From a bacterium UBP3_UBA6266 (GTDB taxonomy: Bacteria > Auribacterota > UBA6266), in contig DJVC01000093.1 of the NCBI GenBank assembly GCA_002440765.1, positions 1-12,316 on the forward strand: 12,316 bases of DNA. The letters run 5' to 3'. The position numbers and the translations under genes were made by a program. Of the stretch, positions 1 through 6,606 are shown one piece after another. The first letter of the stretch is position 1. Each line of letters opens with the position of its first letter. The notes beneath the pieces were generated by a model. It made no database searches and was not told the DNA's origin. It saw only the letters and a list, made by a program, of their open reading frames with translations.

Positions 1-110
1 CCGGAAGGAAGCAGCGGTAAGCAAAAATTTGCTTATGTCGCGGGTTTGCCTGGCCGGAGTGAGAGCGCTGTGAAAGAAGTTTCGTCAGATCTCAAAGCCG
101 GGTGCACGGC
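1..110 (+). ncRNA. ffs: SRP RNA (long bacterial type), 3' part, cut by the window start
   Basis: This is the 3' part of signal recognition particle RNA, the scaffold that binds Ffh and targets nascent membrane proteins. Bases 1-15 show the conserved apical part of helix 8: the GGAA tetraloop (3-6) and the AGCAGC side of the symmetric loop (10-15) that contacts the Ffh M domain. About 95 nt follow, against roughly 50 in the short E. coli 4.5S RNA. They include a GGGTTTGCCTGG stretch (42-53) and end in GGTGCACGGC (101-110), both of which match my memory of the Bacillus long form; the end would pair with the RNA's missing 5' end. The Alu domain is therefore present. The 5' half lies before the window. 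The 3' end is set from the terminal GCACGGC and could be off by 1-3 nt. The position just upstream of dnaX is a common one for ffs. Confidence 0.9.
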
Positions 111-135
111 TTGGAAAAATATTTTAAGGGGAAAA

Positions 136-1803
136 ATGGATTATTTAGTTTTTGCGAGAAAATGGAGACCGCAGAAGTTTGATGAAATTGCCGGTCAGGA
201 ACATATAGTCAAGACGCTGAAAAATGCTATCAAATATGACAGGATAGCGCATGCCTATCTCCTTTCAGGGCCCCGGGGCATCGGGAAAACGAGCACGGCA
301 AGGATATTCGCGAAAGTCTTGAATTGCAGCCGGCCTGAAGATGCCGAACCGTGCGGCAAGTGCCCGAGTTGTCTGGAAATAACATCCGGCAGCAGCATGG
401 ATGTCATTGAAATCGACGGAGCTTCGAATAACAAGGTAGACGATATAAGGAATATTCGCGAGACCGTTCAGTATATGCCTGCGCGGGGAAAATACAAAGT
501 ATATATTATTGACGAAGTCCATATGGTTACAAAAGAAGGGTTCAATGCGCTTCTTAAAACCCTTGAAGAACCGCCTCCCCATGTTAAATTTTTCTTTGCC
601 ACAACAGAGCCGCTTAAAGTTCCTTTGACCATACGTTCGCGCTGCCAGCGCCTTGATTTCAGGAAAATACCCGTAAACATTATTGCCGATAAATTAAACC
701 GGATAGTGAAAAACGACAAGATAAAGGCGGAAAAAAACGCCTTGTTTATGATTGCCAGGTTTGCCGACGGAAGCATGAGAGATGCGGAATCTATTCTGGA
801 TCAGATAGTTTCCTTCACTAATTCTGACATCAAAGAGCAGGATGTTGTATCCATGCTTGGGGTCGTGGAGAAGGATTTAATCGATAAAGTTGCAAACGCG
901 ATTGTTGAAGGCGCATCTCCCGAGATATTAAAACTGGTTGAAAAGGTTTTTGATGAGGGGAAGGACCCCGGAACATTTCTGGGCGGCCTTATAGAATATT
1001 TCCGTACGGTGCTTATGATAAAGGCATCCGCTTTGAATATGGATGAACTGGGCGTTGATAAAGAAGAAGCAGCCGGCCTCCGCGCTGTATCCGAAAAACT
1101 GAGCATGAATACCTTGAATGACATTATAGTGTTGCTGATTGATACTGAAGCAGGAATAAGCAGTTCTCTTTCTGTAAAGACATTTTTGGAAGTCAGGATG
1201 CTGGAATTGGTAAAAACAAGACAAAGAATACCCATTGATGAACTTGTGCAAAAACTTGAAGACCTCAGAAAAAAAATCAATGTTTCTGATACCGAAAACC
1301 CCGACCATTCAAAAAAAAAGCAAATCCCCGGTGAAAAACCGGAATTCTTAAAAGAACCTTCAACCGGATATCCCGTAAACGAGTCAAATACATCAGGGGA
1401 AGAGAACCTTAAACAGGTTAAAAATATATGGCATGAAGCGATTGCCGGAATAAGCCGCATGAAACCTATTTTAAAGGCATATCTTGTAGAAGGAAAGCCT
1501 TTGATGTTTGACGGCGAAAACCTTGTAATCGGGTTTGACGAGGATTTCCAGAAGGTACATTTGGACGCGCTCAAAACTCCCGAAAACATTAAAATTATCG
1601 AGCGGCAGTTCGGCATGAGATTGGGAGCGGCGGTTTCCGTGGCATTTGATTTTAACGGCAAAGTTGATATTGCCCCGACCGAAAAACCGCTTAAAGCGGG
1701 TAATGGGATGTTACAGGAAGTCAAAAAAGATCCTCATGTCAATCGGATTCTCGACCTTTTTAACGCTCAGATAACGGATGTTAAGCTCGGAAGGGAGAAA
1801 TAA
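136..1803 (+). CDS. dnaX: DNA polymerase III subunit gamma/tau
   Basis: Clamp-loader ATPase of the replicative polymerase (555 aa); it opens the sliding clamp and, as tau, links polymerase cores. The ATG at 136 is chosen because AAGGGG (126-131) precedes it and the protein begins MDYLVFARKWRP, the usual DnaX N-terminus; an upstream in-frame TTG at 46 lies inside the SRP RNA. Seen: Walker A GPRGIGKTS (45-53), zinc-binding Cys64, Cys73, Cys76 and Cys79, Walker B with DEVH (126-129), and the SRC motif (168-170) with the Arg finger. Domain III follows to about residue 375, then a Lys/Glu/Pro-rich linker and a divergent C-terminal domain (about 430-510) expected only in tau. The linker carries an A9 run with a downstream hairpin, described separately, which may generate a gamma form of about 399 aa. 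It is the first gene of a dnaX-ybaB-recR unit and abuts ybaB directly. Confidence 0.97.
   Translation: MDYLVFARKWRPQKFDEIAGQEHIVKTLKNAIKYDRIAHAYLLSGPRGIGKTSTARIFAKVLNCSRPEDAEPCGKCPSCLEITSGSSMDVIEIDGASNNKVDDIRNIRETVQYMPARGKYKVYIIDEVHMVTKEGFNALLKTLEEPPPHVKFFFATTEPLKVPLTIRSRCQRLDFRKIPVNIIADKLNRIVKNDKIKAEKNALFMIARFADGSMRDAESILDQIVSFTNSDIKEQDVVSMLGVVEKDLIDKVANAIVEGASPEILKLVEKVFDEGKDPGTFLGGLIEYFRTVLMIKASALNMDELGVDKEEAAGLRAVSEKLSMNTLNDIIVLLIDTEAGISSSLSVKTFLEVRMLELVKTRQRIPIDELVQKLEDLRKKINVSDTENPDHSKKKQIPGEKPEFLKEPSTGYPVNESNTSGEENLKQVKNIWHEAIAGISRMKPILKAYLVEGKPLMFDGENLVIGFDEDFQKVHLDALKTPENIKIIERQFGMRLGAAVSVAFDFNGKVDIAPTEKPLKAGNGMLQEVKKDPHVNRILDLFNAQITDVKLGREK
1311..1342 (+). promoter_or_regulatory. 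Candidate -1 frameshift or slippage site in dnaX
   Basis: Nine A's (1311-1319) followed by G contain A AAA AAG at 1314-1320, in the zero-frame phase AAA AAA AAG. This is the same heptamer, in the same phase, as the E. coli dnaX frameshift site. A 7-nt spacer leads to a hairpin: CCGGT (1328-1332) pairs with ACCGG (1338-1342) around a GAAAA loop. After a -1 slip the ribosome would read Ala-Asn-Pro-Arg and stop at TGA 1332-1334, giving a product of about 399 aa that keeps domains I-III. A +1 outcome, as from loss of one A by RNA polymerase slippage, would stop at TAA 1349-1351. No Shine-Dalgarno-like stimulator is visible just upstream, unlike E. coli. Use of the site is inferred; the sequence elements are seen directly. 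Confidence 0.7.
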
Positions 1804-2118
1804 ATGGCTAATTTCGGAAAACTGATGAAGCAGGCAAAAAAACTTCAGGAAGATATGCTTGAAGCGCAAAGAAGATTATCGGAGCTTACCGTTGAAGGAA
1901 GCGCCGGCGGCGGCGCCGTTAAAGTGGTTTGTAATGGCGAACTCAGAATACAGGATGTTAAAATATCCCCGGAAGTTTTAAAGGATAACGACGTGGATAT
2001 GCTGCAGGACCTTGTGCTTGCCGCCCTGCGGGATGCCCAGGACAAAGCAGGGAAAGCATCCGATGAAGTTATGGGAAAATTTTCCGGCCCCGTGGGCGGT
2101 ATTCCCGGTTTAATGTAA
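1804..2118 (+). CDS. ybaB: YbaB/EbfC family nucleoid-associated protein
   Basis: Small DNA-binding protein (104 aa) of the YbaB/EbfC family, which forms dimers that bind DNA and help organise the nucleoid; its exact job is still unclear in most species. The family is shown by the N-terminus MANFGKLMKQAKKLQ followed by a long charged helix (about 5-30), the Gly/Ala-rich turn GSAGGGAVKV (33-42), the central strands with DVKISPEVL (52-60), and the Gly/Pro-rich C-terminus GPVGGIPGL (95-103). The length is typical. The ATG follows the dnaX stop codon with no base between, with GGGAG (1794-1798) inside the end of dnaX as ribosome binding site, so translation is probably coupled. The order dnaX-ybaB-recR is widely conserved and supports the assignment. 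Confidence 0.96.
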   Translation: MANFGKLMKQAKKLQEDMLEAQRRLSELTVEGSAGGGAVKVVCNGELRIQDVKISPEVLKDNDVDMLQDLVLAALRDAQDKAGKASDEVMGKFSGPVGGIPGLM

Positions 2119-2147
2119 AAACCCGTTTAAAGGAGTCTGGTAAAATC

Positions 2148-2768
2148 ATGCCCGGCTATCCCAAATCTATTGAAAAATTGATATCAGAACTGCAAAAGCT
2201 TCCCGGAATCGGCAAAAGAAGCGCCGAAAGGATAGCTCTCGATATGCTCAGAAGAGGGAAAGAAGAATCCTTTGCTCTTGCCGGTTCAATAAACGACGTT
2301 TTTTCTTCCGTCAGGGAATGCAGGCTGTGCCACTCTTTTTCCGACGGGGATATTTGTGATATATGTTCTTCCGGAAACAGGGACAGGAACATGCTGTGTA
2401 TCGTCGAAGAGCCGAAAGAAGTATATTCGATTGAAGCGACTTCGGATTACAACGGGCTTTATCATGTCCTTAAAGGAAAGATTTCTCCTCTTGACGGGAT
2501 AGGCCCCGAACACCTTACGGTAACACAGCTTCTGGAAAGAATTAAGAAGGAAAAGTTCAAAGAAATTATTCTTGCGACTAATTCGGATGTTGACGGGGAA
2601 GCCACTTCCGTTTATCTCGCTGAAGAAATCAAGCCGCTTAAGGTTAAGCTGACAAGGATAGCGTTCGGCCTGCCCGTAGGCGGCCTGCTTGATTATGTGG
2701 ATAAGGTAACGATATCAAAGGCCCTTGAAGGAAGACGGGAAATATATTTTAAAAATCCGGTTAAATAA
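2148..2768 (+). CDS. recR: Recombination mediator protein RecR
   Basis: RecR (206 aa) acts with RecO, and in some species RecF, to load RecA onto SSB-coated single-stranded DNA in gap repair. Domains in order: helix-hairpin-helix KLPGIGKRSAERIA (17-30); a four-Cys zinc finger Cys58, Cys61, Cys70 and Cys73; a Toprim domain from about 81 (LCIVEEPKEV) to about 175, including ATNSDVDGEAT (143-153); and the C-terminal GLPVGGLLDYVD motif (174-185). The length matches the family. Start ATG 2148 has AAGGAG at 2129-2134, about 13 nt upstream, slightly far but the only good candidate; the sequence MPGYPKSIEKLI is the usual N-terminus. It lies 29 nt after ybaB. No convincing terminator hairpin with a T-tract follows it. 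Confidence 0.97.
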   Translation: MPGYPKSIEKLISELQKLPGIGKRSAERIALDMLRRGKEESFALAGSINDVFSSVRECRLCHSFSDGDICDICSSGNRDRNMLCIVEEPKEVYSIEATSDYNGLYHVLKGKISPLDGIGPEHLTVTQLLERIKKEKFKEIILATNSDVDGEATSVYLAEEIKPLKVKLTRIAFGLPVGGLLDYVDKVTISKALEGRREIYFKNPVK

Positions 2769-2773
2769 CAGGC

Positions 2774-2834
2774 TTGACTAAACAATCGGCTCGTGATAAC
2801 GTTACGGGATATTTTTCTGTCATTCAAATATAAT
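2774..2834 (+). promoter_or_regulatory. Candidate promoter(s) for the por operon
   Basis: The 103-nt gap between recR and porC is the only sizeable space before the operon. It holds TTGACT (2774-2779), a near-consensus -35, with a weak extended -10 TG-A-TAACGT (2794-2802) 17 nt on. Further down is a perfect TATAAT (2829-2834) lacking a good -35 at the right distance. The -10 assignments are uncertain: AT-rich DNA yields such hexamers by chance. A promoter somewhere here is likely because the function changes from recombination to central metabolism. Confidence 0.35.
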
Positions 2835-2871
2835 CCGGCAATATAAAAATACAATTGTGAGGAGATTTAGT

Positions 2872-3453
2872 ATGGGTAATCTTACTGAAATAAGGTGGCA
2901 CGGGCGGGGAGGACAGGGCGCCAAAACGGCAGCATTGCTTTTTGGCGAGGCCGCTATGAGTCTTGGCCAGCATATCCAGGCATTCCCGGAATACGGTCCT
3001 GAAAGAATGGGTGCTCCTGTCCAGTCATTTAACAGGATAAGCCAGGAACCCATTACCCTGCATTGCGGCGTGACCAATCCCGATATAGTTGTTGTCCTTG
3101 ATCCGACACTGATTGCTACCGTCGACGTTTTTCAGGGTCTGGATAAAGGGGACACGATAATAATCAACACCGAAAAGGCGCCTGGAAACATTGCGGAAGA
3201 ACTGAAAATTAAGGACAAGGGCATAAAAGTTTACACGGTAGACGCGTCGGGCATTTCCAAAGATGAAATAGGGCGGGATATCCCTAACACTCCGATGCTC
3301 GGAGCCCTCGTGAAAGTCTACGGTAAACTTAATATAGAACATGTTCTTGCGGATATGGGAAAAAAGCTTGAGAAAAAATTCAGAAACAAGCCCGAAATAA
3401 TTGATGGAAACCTTAAAGCCATCAAAAGGGCTTATGAGGAGGTAAAAAGCTGA
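2872..3453 (+). CDS. porC: Pyruvate:ferredoxin oxidoreductase, gamma subunit
   Basis: Gamma subunit (193 aa) of the four-subunit pyruvate:ferredoxin oxidoreductase, which converts pyruvate and CoA to acetyl-CoA and CO2 while reducing ferredoxin. The family is shown by the N-terminal glycine-rich motif IRWHGRGGQGAKTAA (7-21) and by AFPEYGPERMGAPVQSF (37-53), both hallmarks of the POR/KOR gamma domain; the length is normal. Start ATG 2872 is preferred over the in-frame GTG at 2857 because AGGAG (2860-2864) sits 7 nt before the ATG and overlaps the GTG region. The stop overlaps the porD start (TGATG), so the two are translationally coupled. The sequence alone does not prove pyruvate as the substrate, but the alpha subunit closely resembles what I recall of Thermotoga PorA. 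Confidence 0.93.
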   Translation: MGNLTEIRWHGRGGQGAKTAALLFGEAAMSLGQHIQAFPEYGPERMGAPVQSFNRISQEPITLHCGVTNPDIVVVLDPTLIATVDVFQGLDKGDTIIINTEKAPGNIAEELKIKDKGIKVYTVDASGISKDEIGRDIPNTPMLGALVKVYGKLNIEHVLADMGKKLEKKFRNKPEIIDGNLKAIKRAYEEVKS

Positions 3454-3779
3454 TGGAAAAGAGAAAATTGGGATGGAAAGAACTTCCGGACGCTGATTCG
3501 ATAGAGGCAGGTACATCTGCTGAGTTTAAAACCGGAGACTGGCGGAGCCAAAGACCGGTTTTCCACAAGGAAAACTGCATCCATTGTCTTACCTGCTGGG
3601 TTGTCTGTCCCGATGCGGCGATAATAGTGGAGGACGGTAAAGTTACCGGTTATGACTATGACCACTGTAAAGGCTGCGGGATATGCGCGAACGAATGCCC
3701 TGTAAACAAGGGCAAAGGCAAAGACGATGTTTCCAAACGCCCTATAATTATGGAAGATGAGAAAAAATTTCAGAAATGA
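3453..3779 (+). CDS. porD: Pyruvate:ferredoxin oxidoreductase, delta subunit (2[4Fe-4S] ferredoxin)
   Basis: Electron-transfer subunit (108 aa) that carries electrons from the thiamine-diphosphate centre to external ferredoxin. Two classical CX2CX2CX3CP clusters are visible: Cys42, Cys45, Cys48 and Cys52, then Cys72, Cys75, Cys78 and Cys82, each followed by Pro. An N-terminal extension of about 40 residues including GWRE-like positions (KLGWKELPDAD, 5-15) and FKTGDWRSQRP (25-35) is typical of PorD and separates it from free ferredoxins. The ATG overlaps the porC stop, and a strong GAGGAGGT (3436-3443) lies inside porC. The soluble complex would be cytoplasmic. Confidence is high from the motifs and the operon position. 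Confidence 0.95.
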   Translation: MEKRKLGWKELPDADSIEAGTSAEFKTGDWRSQRPVFHKENCIHCLTCWVVCPDAAIIVEDGKVTGYDYDHCKGCGICANECPVNKGKGKDDVSKRPIIMEDEKKFQK

Positions 3780-3787
3780 TGTCCGGT

Positions 3788-3807
3788 GTCCCGCCCGGAT
3801 GCGGGAT
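3788..3807 (+). other. Intercistronic hairpin between porD and porA
   Basis: TCCCGC (3789-3794) pairs perfectly with GCGGGA (3801-3806) around a 6-nt loop, extendable by one G-U pair (3788/3807). No T-tract follows, so it is not a good intrinsic terminator. It sits 9 nt after the porD stop, in the largest gap of the operon (75 nt). It could act as a 3' stabiliser or processing site that tunes subunit amounts. A TATAAT (3820-3825) follows it without a recognisable -35. Confidence 0.5.
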
Positions 3808-3854
3808 GAAGTCCGACTCTATAATTTATATTCACTACGAAAAGGAGCAAAAAC

Positions 3855-5042
3855 ATGGCTGATAAAAAGTTAACAGTCGCTAAGACGGGAAACGAGGCGA
3901 TGGCTGAGGCAATGCGCCAGATTAATCCTGATGTGGTAGCGGCATATCCCATAACTCCCGCGACTGAAATTGCCCAGATATTCGCCGGGTTTGTTGCCGA
4001 CGGCCTGGTTGATACCGAATTTGTAACCGTGGAAAGCGAACATTCTGCGATGAGCGCCACAATAGGAGCTGCCGCCGCGGGAGGCAGATGTATGACCGCT
4101 ACTTCAAGCCAGGGGCTTATGCTTATGGCTGAGATGCTTCCTATCGCGAGCTCACTGAGGCTTCCCATAGTTATGCCTGAAGTCAACAGAACAATTTCGG
4201 CTCCCATAAACATCCATTGTGACCATTCGGATACGATGTTTGTCAGAGATTCAGGTTGGATGCAGGTTTATTGCGAGGATGCGCAGGAAGCATACGACAG
4301 CATATTGATGGGCATTAAAATAGCGGAAAAAATCAGCCTGCCCATGATGGTTTCTACCGACGGTTTTATTATTTCCCATTGTATGGCGAATATAGATCTG
4401 ATACCCGATGAGGATGTTAAAGAGTATATAGGCAAATACAACCCGAAAACATGGCTTTTGAATCCGGAAAAAAAGATAACAGTCGGGTGTCTTGACCTGC
4501 AGGATTATTATTTCGAGCATAAGATGGTTGCCATTGACGCTATGCGCAGGGCAAAGGGTGTTATTAAAGAGTGCTGCAAAGAATTCGGAGCCAGGTTCGG
4601 CAGGGAATACAGTTTCTTTGACACTTACAAAATCGAGGATGCTGATATCGCTATTCTTGCGATGGGTTCATTAACGGGGACGGCAAAAGTCGCGGTTGAT
4701 AACATGAGAAGGGCAGGCAAAAAAGTAGGGCTTATAAAAATGCGTGTTTTCAGACCTTTCCCCGCCGATGAGTTAGCGCGGGTTGTTTCCGGGCTTAAAG
4801 CTCTGGCTATAATGGACAGGTCCGACGCTATGAGCGGGCTTGAAGGGCCTCTTGCCGTTGAGACAAAAGCGGCTCTTTATAATAATGACACGAAACCCAA
4901 AATACATTCTTATGTTTATGGTTTGGGAGGCAGAGACGTACAGATCAGCGAACTTGAATCGATATATAATGATATGGATGATTTATCCCGGGCAAAAAAG
5001 AAATTTGATGAAAATGTCACCTATCTTGGTGTTAGGGAATAG
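3855..5042 (+). CDS. porA: Pyruvate:ferredoxin oxidoreductase, alpha subunit
   Basis: Alpha subunit (395 aa), which provides the pyrimidine-binding half of the thiamine diphosphate site and shapes the pyruvate pocket. Seen: AYPITPATEIAQ (30-41) with the conserved PITP threonine, ESEHSAMSATIGAAAAGGR (60-78), the TSSQGLMLM stretch (83-91), PINIHCDHSD (117-126) followed by RDSGW (130-134), and the C-terminal transketolase-like domain with MRVFRPFP (296-303). The N-terminal half matches my memory of Thermotoga PorA closely, which favours pyruvate over branched 2-oxoacids. The length is right for a split four-subunit enzyme rather than the fused ~1200-aa PFOR. Start ATG 3855 has AAAGGAG (3841-3847). 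The stop overlaps the ribosome binding site of porB. Confidence 0.95.
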   Translation: MADKKLTVAKTGNEAMAEAMRQINPDVVAAYPITPATEIAQIFAGFVADGLVDTEFVTVESEHSAMSATIGAAAAGGRCMTATSSQGLMLMAEMLPIASSLRLPIVMPEVNRTISAPINIHCDHSDTMFVRDSGWMQVYCEDAQEAYDSILMGIKIAEKISLPMMVSTDGFIISHCMANIDLIPDEDVKEYIGKYNPKTWLLNPEKKITVGCLDLQDYYFEHKMVAIDAMRRAKGVIKECCKEFGARFGREYSFFDTYKIEDADIAILAMGSLTGTAKVAVDNMRRAGKKVGLIKMRVFRPFPADELARVVSGLKALAIMDRSDAMSGLEGPLAVETKAALYNNDTKPKIHSYVYGLGGRDVQISELESIYNDMDDLSRAKKKFDENVTYLGVRE

Positions 5043-5051
5043 GAGAGGAAA

Positions 5052-5984
5052 ATGGCTACTTTAAAGGAATTGGCGAAAAAACCTAAATTTTTTACGAACG
5101 GACACCGCGGTTGCGCGGGATGCGGGGCCGCTATAGTGGCAAGGCAGGTAATGATGGCGACGGACGGGAATGTGGTGGTCGTGAATGCGACAGGATGCCT
5201 TGAAGTGTTTTCCACTATATTTCCCTATACCTCGTGGAACGTCCCTTTTTTACACAGCGCGTTTGAGAATGCGGCAGCGACCATAAGCGGTGTCGAAGCC
5301 TGTTATCAATCATTAAAAAAACAGAAAAAATACGATAAAGATTTGAAATTCATCGCTTTCGGCGGTGACGGCGGGACGTATGATATAGGGCTCCAGTCTC
5401 TTTCCGGGGCAATGGAAAGAGGCCATGATATCCTTTATGTTTGTTATGATAACGGGGCTTATATGAACACGGGCATACAGAGGTCAAGCGCCACTCCGAA
5501 AGGCGCGAATACTACAACAGCGCCCGCAGGTAAAGTCGAACAGGGCAAATCACAGAAAAGAAAAGACCTTACCGCGGTGCTTGTCGCGCATCATGTGCCG
5601 TATGTCGCGCAGACAGTTGTCGGCGAATGGGCGGATCTTACAAAGAAAGTGGAGAAAGCTCTTTCCATAACAGGGCCGAAATTCATTAATGTATTTCAAC
5701 CCTGCCGTCTCGGCTGGGGATATGATCCCAGCAAAACGATTGAAATAGGAAGGCTCGCGAAAGAAACATGTTTCTGGCCTTTATATGAAGTTGAAAACGG
5801 TAAGTATACACTGACGTACGATCCAAAAGACCGGAAGAAACCCGTATCTGAATTTTTAAAGTTACAGGCTCGGTTCAGGCATCTTTTCAAAAAAGGGAAT
5901 GAACATTTGCTTGAAGAGATTCAGAAAGATACGGACCAGGCGTGGCAGGGTGTTTTGAAGATGTGCAAATGCACTAACGAATAA
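5052..5984 (+). CDS. porB: Pyruvate:ferredoxin oxidoreductase, beta subunit
   Basis: Beta subunit (310 aa), which binds the diphosphate end of thiamine diphosphate and a proximal [4Fe-4S] cluster. Seen: the cluster cysteines Cys21 and Cys24 (GCAGCG), Cys49 (ATGCLE) and Cys218 (QPCRLGW); the TPP motif beginning GDGGTYDIGL (105-114) and ending YDNGAYMNTG (132-141); and SSATPKGANTTTAPAG (145-160), characteristic of PorB. The length is typical. Start ATG 5052 has GGAGAGGA just upstream, overlapping the porA stop, a 9-nt gap that implies coupling. With porC, porD and porA it completes the heterotetramer, in the gamma-delta-alpha-beta order I recall from Thermotoga. Two more cysteines near the C-terminus (305 and 307) are probably not ligands. 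Confidence 0.96.
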   Translation: MATLKELAKKPKFFTNGHRGCAGCGAAIVARQVMMATDGNVVVVNATGCLEVFSTIFPYTSWNVPFLHSAFENAAATISGVEACYQSLKKQKKYDKDLKFIAFGGDGGTYDIGLQSLSGAMERGHDILYVCYDNGAYMNTGIQRSSATPKGANTTTAPAGKVEQGKSQKRKDLTAVLVAHHVPYVAQTVVGEWADLTKKVEKALSITGPKFINVFQPCRLGWGYDPSKTIEIGRLAKETCFWPLYEVENGKYTLTYDPKDRKKPVSEFLKLQARFRHLFKKGNEHLLEEIQKDTDQAWQGVLKMCKCTNE

Positions 5985-6017
5985 ATCAACACATTCTTTT
6001 TATTAACGGAGATAACA

Positions 6018-6272
6018 ATGCGTTTTTCAATAAAAGTCAGCCAAAAAGAAGGTTTAGGTTTTGAAGTTCATTGTCCCGAACTCGGTGTTTCGGCTCATGG
6101 CAGCAATTTTGAAGAAGCTGTTGATAAGATAAAAAACATGATATCGTTTCTTCTTTTTGATTCACCTGCAGGTGAGATCAACTTTGAGGAAATCGCGGAT
6201 ATACTGGAAGACATTTCGGAATCAACACAGGAACACACCTTCTTTCTTCCTAAAAATAACCGCCTGCACTAA
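6018..6272 (+). CDS. HicB-like small protein, solitary
   Basis: Small protein (84 aa) with the HicB-like fold: N-terminal strands MRFSIKVSQKEGLGFEV (1-17), then CPELGVSAHGSNFEEAVDKI (19-38), which matches the family pattern of a 'CPEL-V-a-G-t-EEA' turn leading into a helix. HicB proteins are usually antitoxins that neutralise the HicA mRNA interferase, but many stand-alone members exist. No HicA-like gene and no C-terminal DNA-binding domain is visible here; residues 50-84 are acidic and unrecognised. The ATG is preceded by CGGAG (6007-6011), 33 nt after porB, so it may be cotranscribed with the por operon. The fold assignment is fairly good; a role as antitoxin is not supported by the context. 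Confidence 0.7.
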   Translation: MRFSIKVSQKEGLGFEVHCPELGVSAHGSNFEEAVDKIKNMISFLLFDSPAGEINFEEIADILEDISESTQEHTFFLPKNNRLH

Positions 6273-6278
6273 CTTATT

Positions 6279-6593
6279 CTATTCTACTATCTCGACAGTT
6301 TCCTGCGTGACTGTAGAAGTTGAATAACGGTCAGTCTGGTAAAGATAGCCTCTGTTCGGGTTTCCCCTGACCCTTCTTGAAGGATAAATAACCACTGTTT
6401 CACCGGGACGCTCTATTATTGTCGTGCGCGAAGAGTGTGTTGCGGGGGAATACTCTGTTGTAACTATCTCTTCGGATTCATAGAAAGGTCCGCCCGAGCG
6501 ATAGGTCCTGCGGATGATTCTTTCTTCCGACATGCAGGCTGTGAAGGCCAGCACAAATAGAACAAAACAAGATAACACAGCAATGACTTTCAT
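6279..6593 (-). CDS. Small putative lipoprotein of unknown function
   Basis: I do not recognise a family. The 104-aa product starts with a short hydrophobic signal segment (about 2-19) ending in AFTAC, so Cys20 could be the lipidated residue; Phe at -3 is a less common lipobox residue. After the cleavage point the protein is hydrophilic, rich in Thr, Ser, Arg and Glu, with repeated beta-prone TT/IIE and VTTEYS-like stretches and no further cysteine. No CXXC is present, so it is not a thioredoxin partner for the neighbouring CcdA. GGAG (from 6601-6604) precedes the ATG by about 7 nt, in the 13-nt gap after ccdA, so it is probably the last gene of the folE-ccdA unit. Its end is 6 nt from the convergent HicB-like gene. 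Confidence 0.75.
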   Translation of the reverse strand: MKVIAVLSCFVLFVLAFTACMSEERIIRRTYRSGGPFYESEEIVTTEYSPATHSSRTTIIERPGETVVIYPSRRVRGNPNRGYLYQTDRYSTSTVTQETVEIVE

Positions 6594-6606
6594 GATTAAC
6601 CTCCGT

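Noticed and set aside
18..35. Self-complementary TAAGCAAA/TTTGCTTA hairpin inside the SRP RNA, possibly an extra helix
   Set aside because: The stretch has the same length and position as the corresponding 3' strand of the Bacillus long SRP RNA as I recall it, so it is not an insertion; in the full RNA it should pair with the missing 5' strand.
46..135. In-frame 30-residue N-terminal extension of dnaX from a TTG
   Set aside because: It lies inside the SRP RNA, has no ribosome binding site, and the known DnaX N-terminus begins at the ATG at 136.
801..1724. Long minus-strand reading frame (307 codons) opposite dnaX
   Set aside because: Ser- and Phe-rich translation without recognisable motifs, mirroring the Lys/Glu-rich dnaX coding strand; no ribosome binding site and no room for a gene.
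2797..2804. Palindrome TAACGTTA upstream of porC as a regulator operator
   Set aside because: Only 8 bp with no matching flanks; expected by chance and not resembling a Rex or similar site I know.
2851..2858. ACAATTGT palindrome near the porC ribosome binding site
   Set aside because: Short and isolated, without a second half-site; lac-operator-like look is coincidental.
3770..4213. Minus-strand frame opposite the start of porA
   Set aside because: The Ala/Ser-rich product is the antisense of the conserved PorA N-terminus and has no family features.
6287..6322. ACAGT/ACTGT inverted repeat as terminator of the lipoprotein and HicB-like genes
   Set aside because: It is a 5-bp stem with a 10-nt loop inside the lipoprotein coding region and no T-tract follows on either strand.
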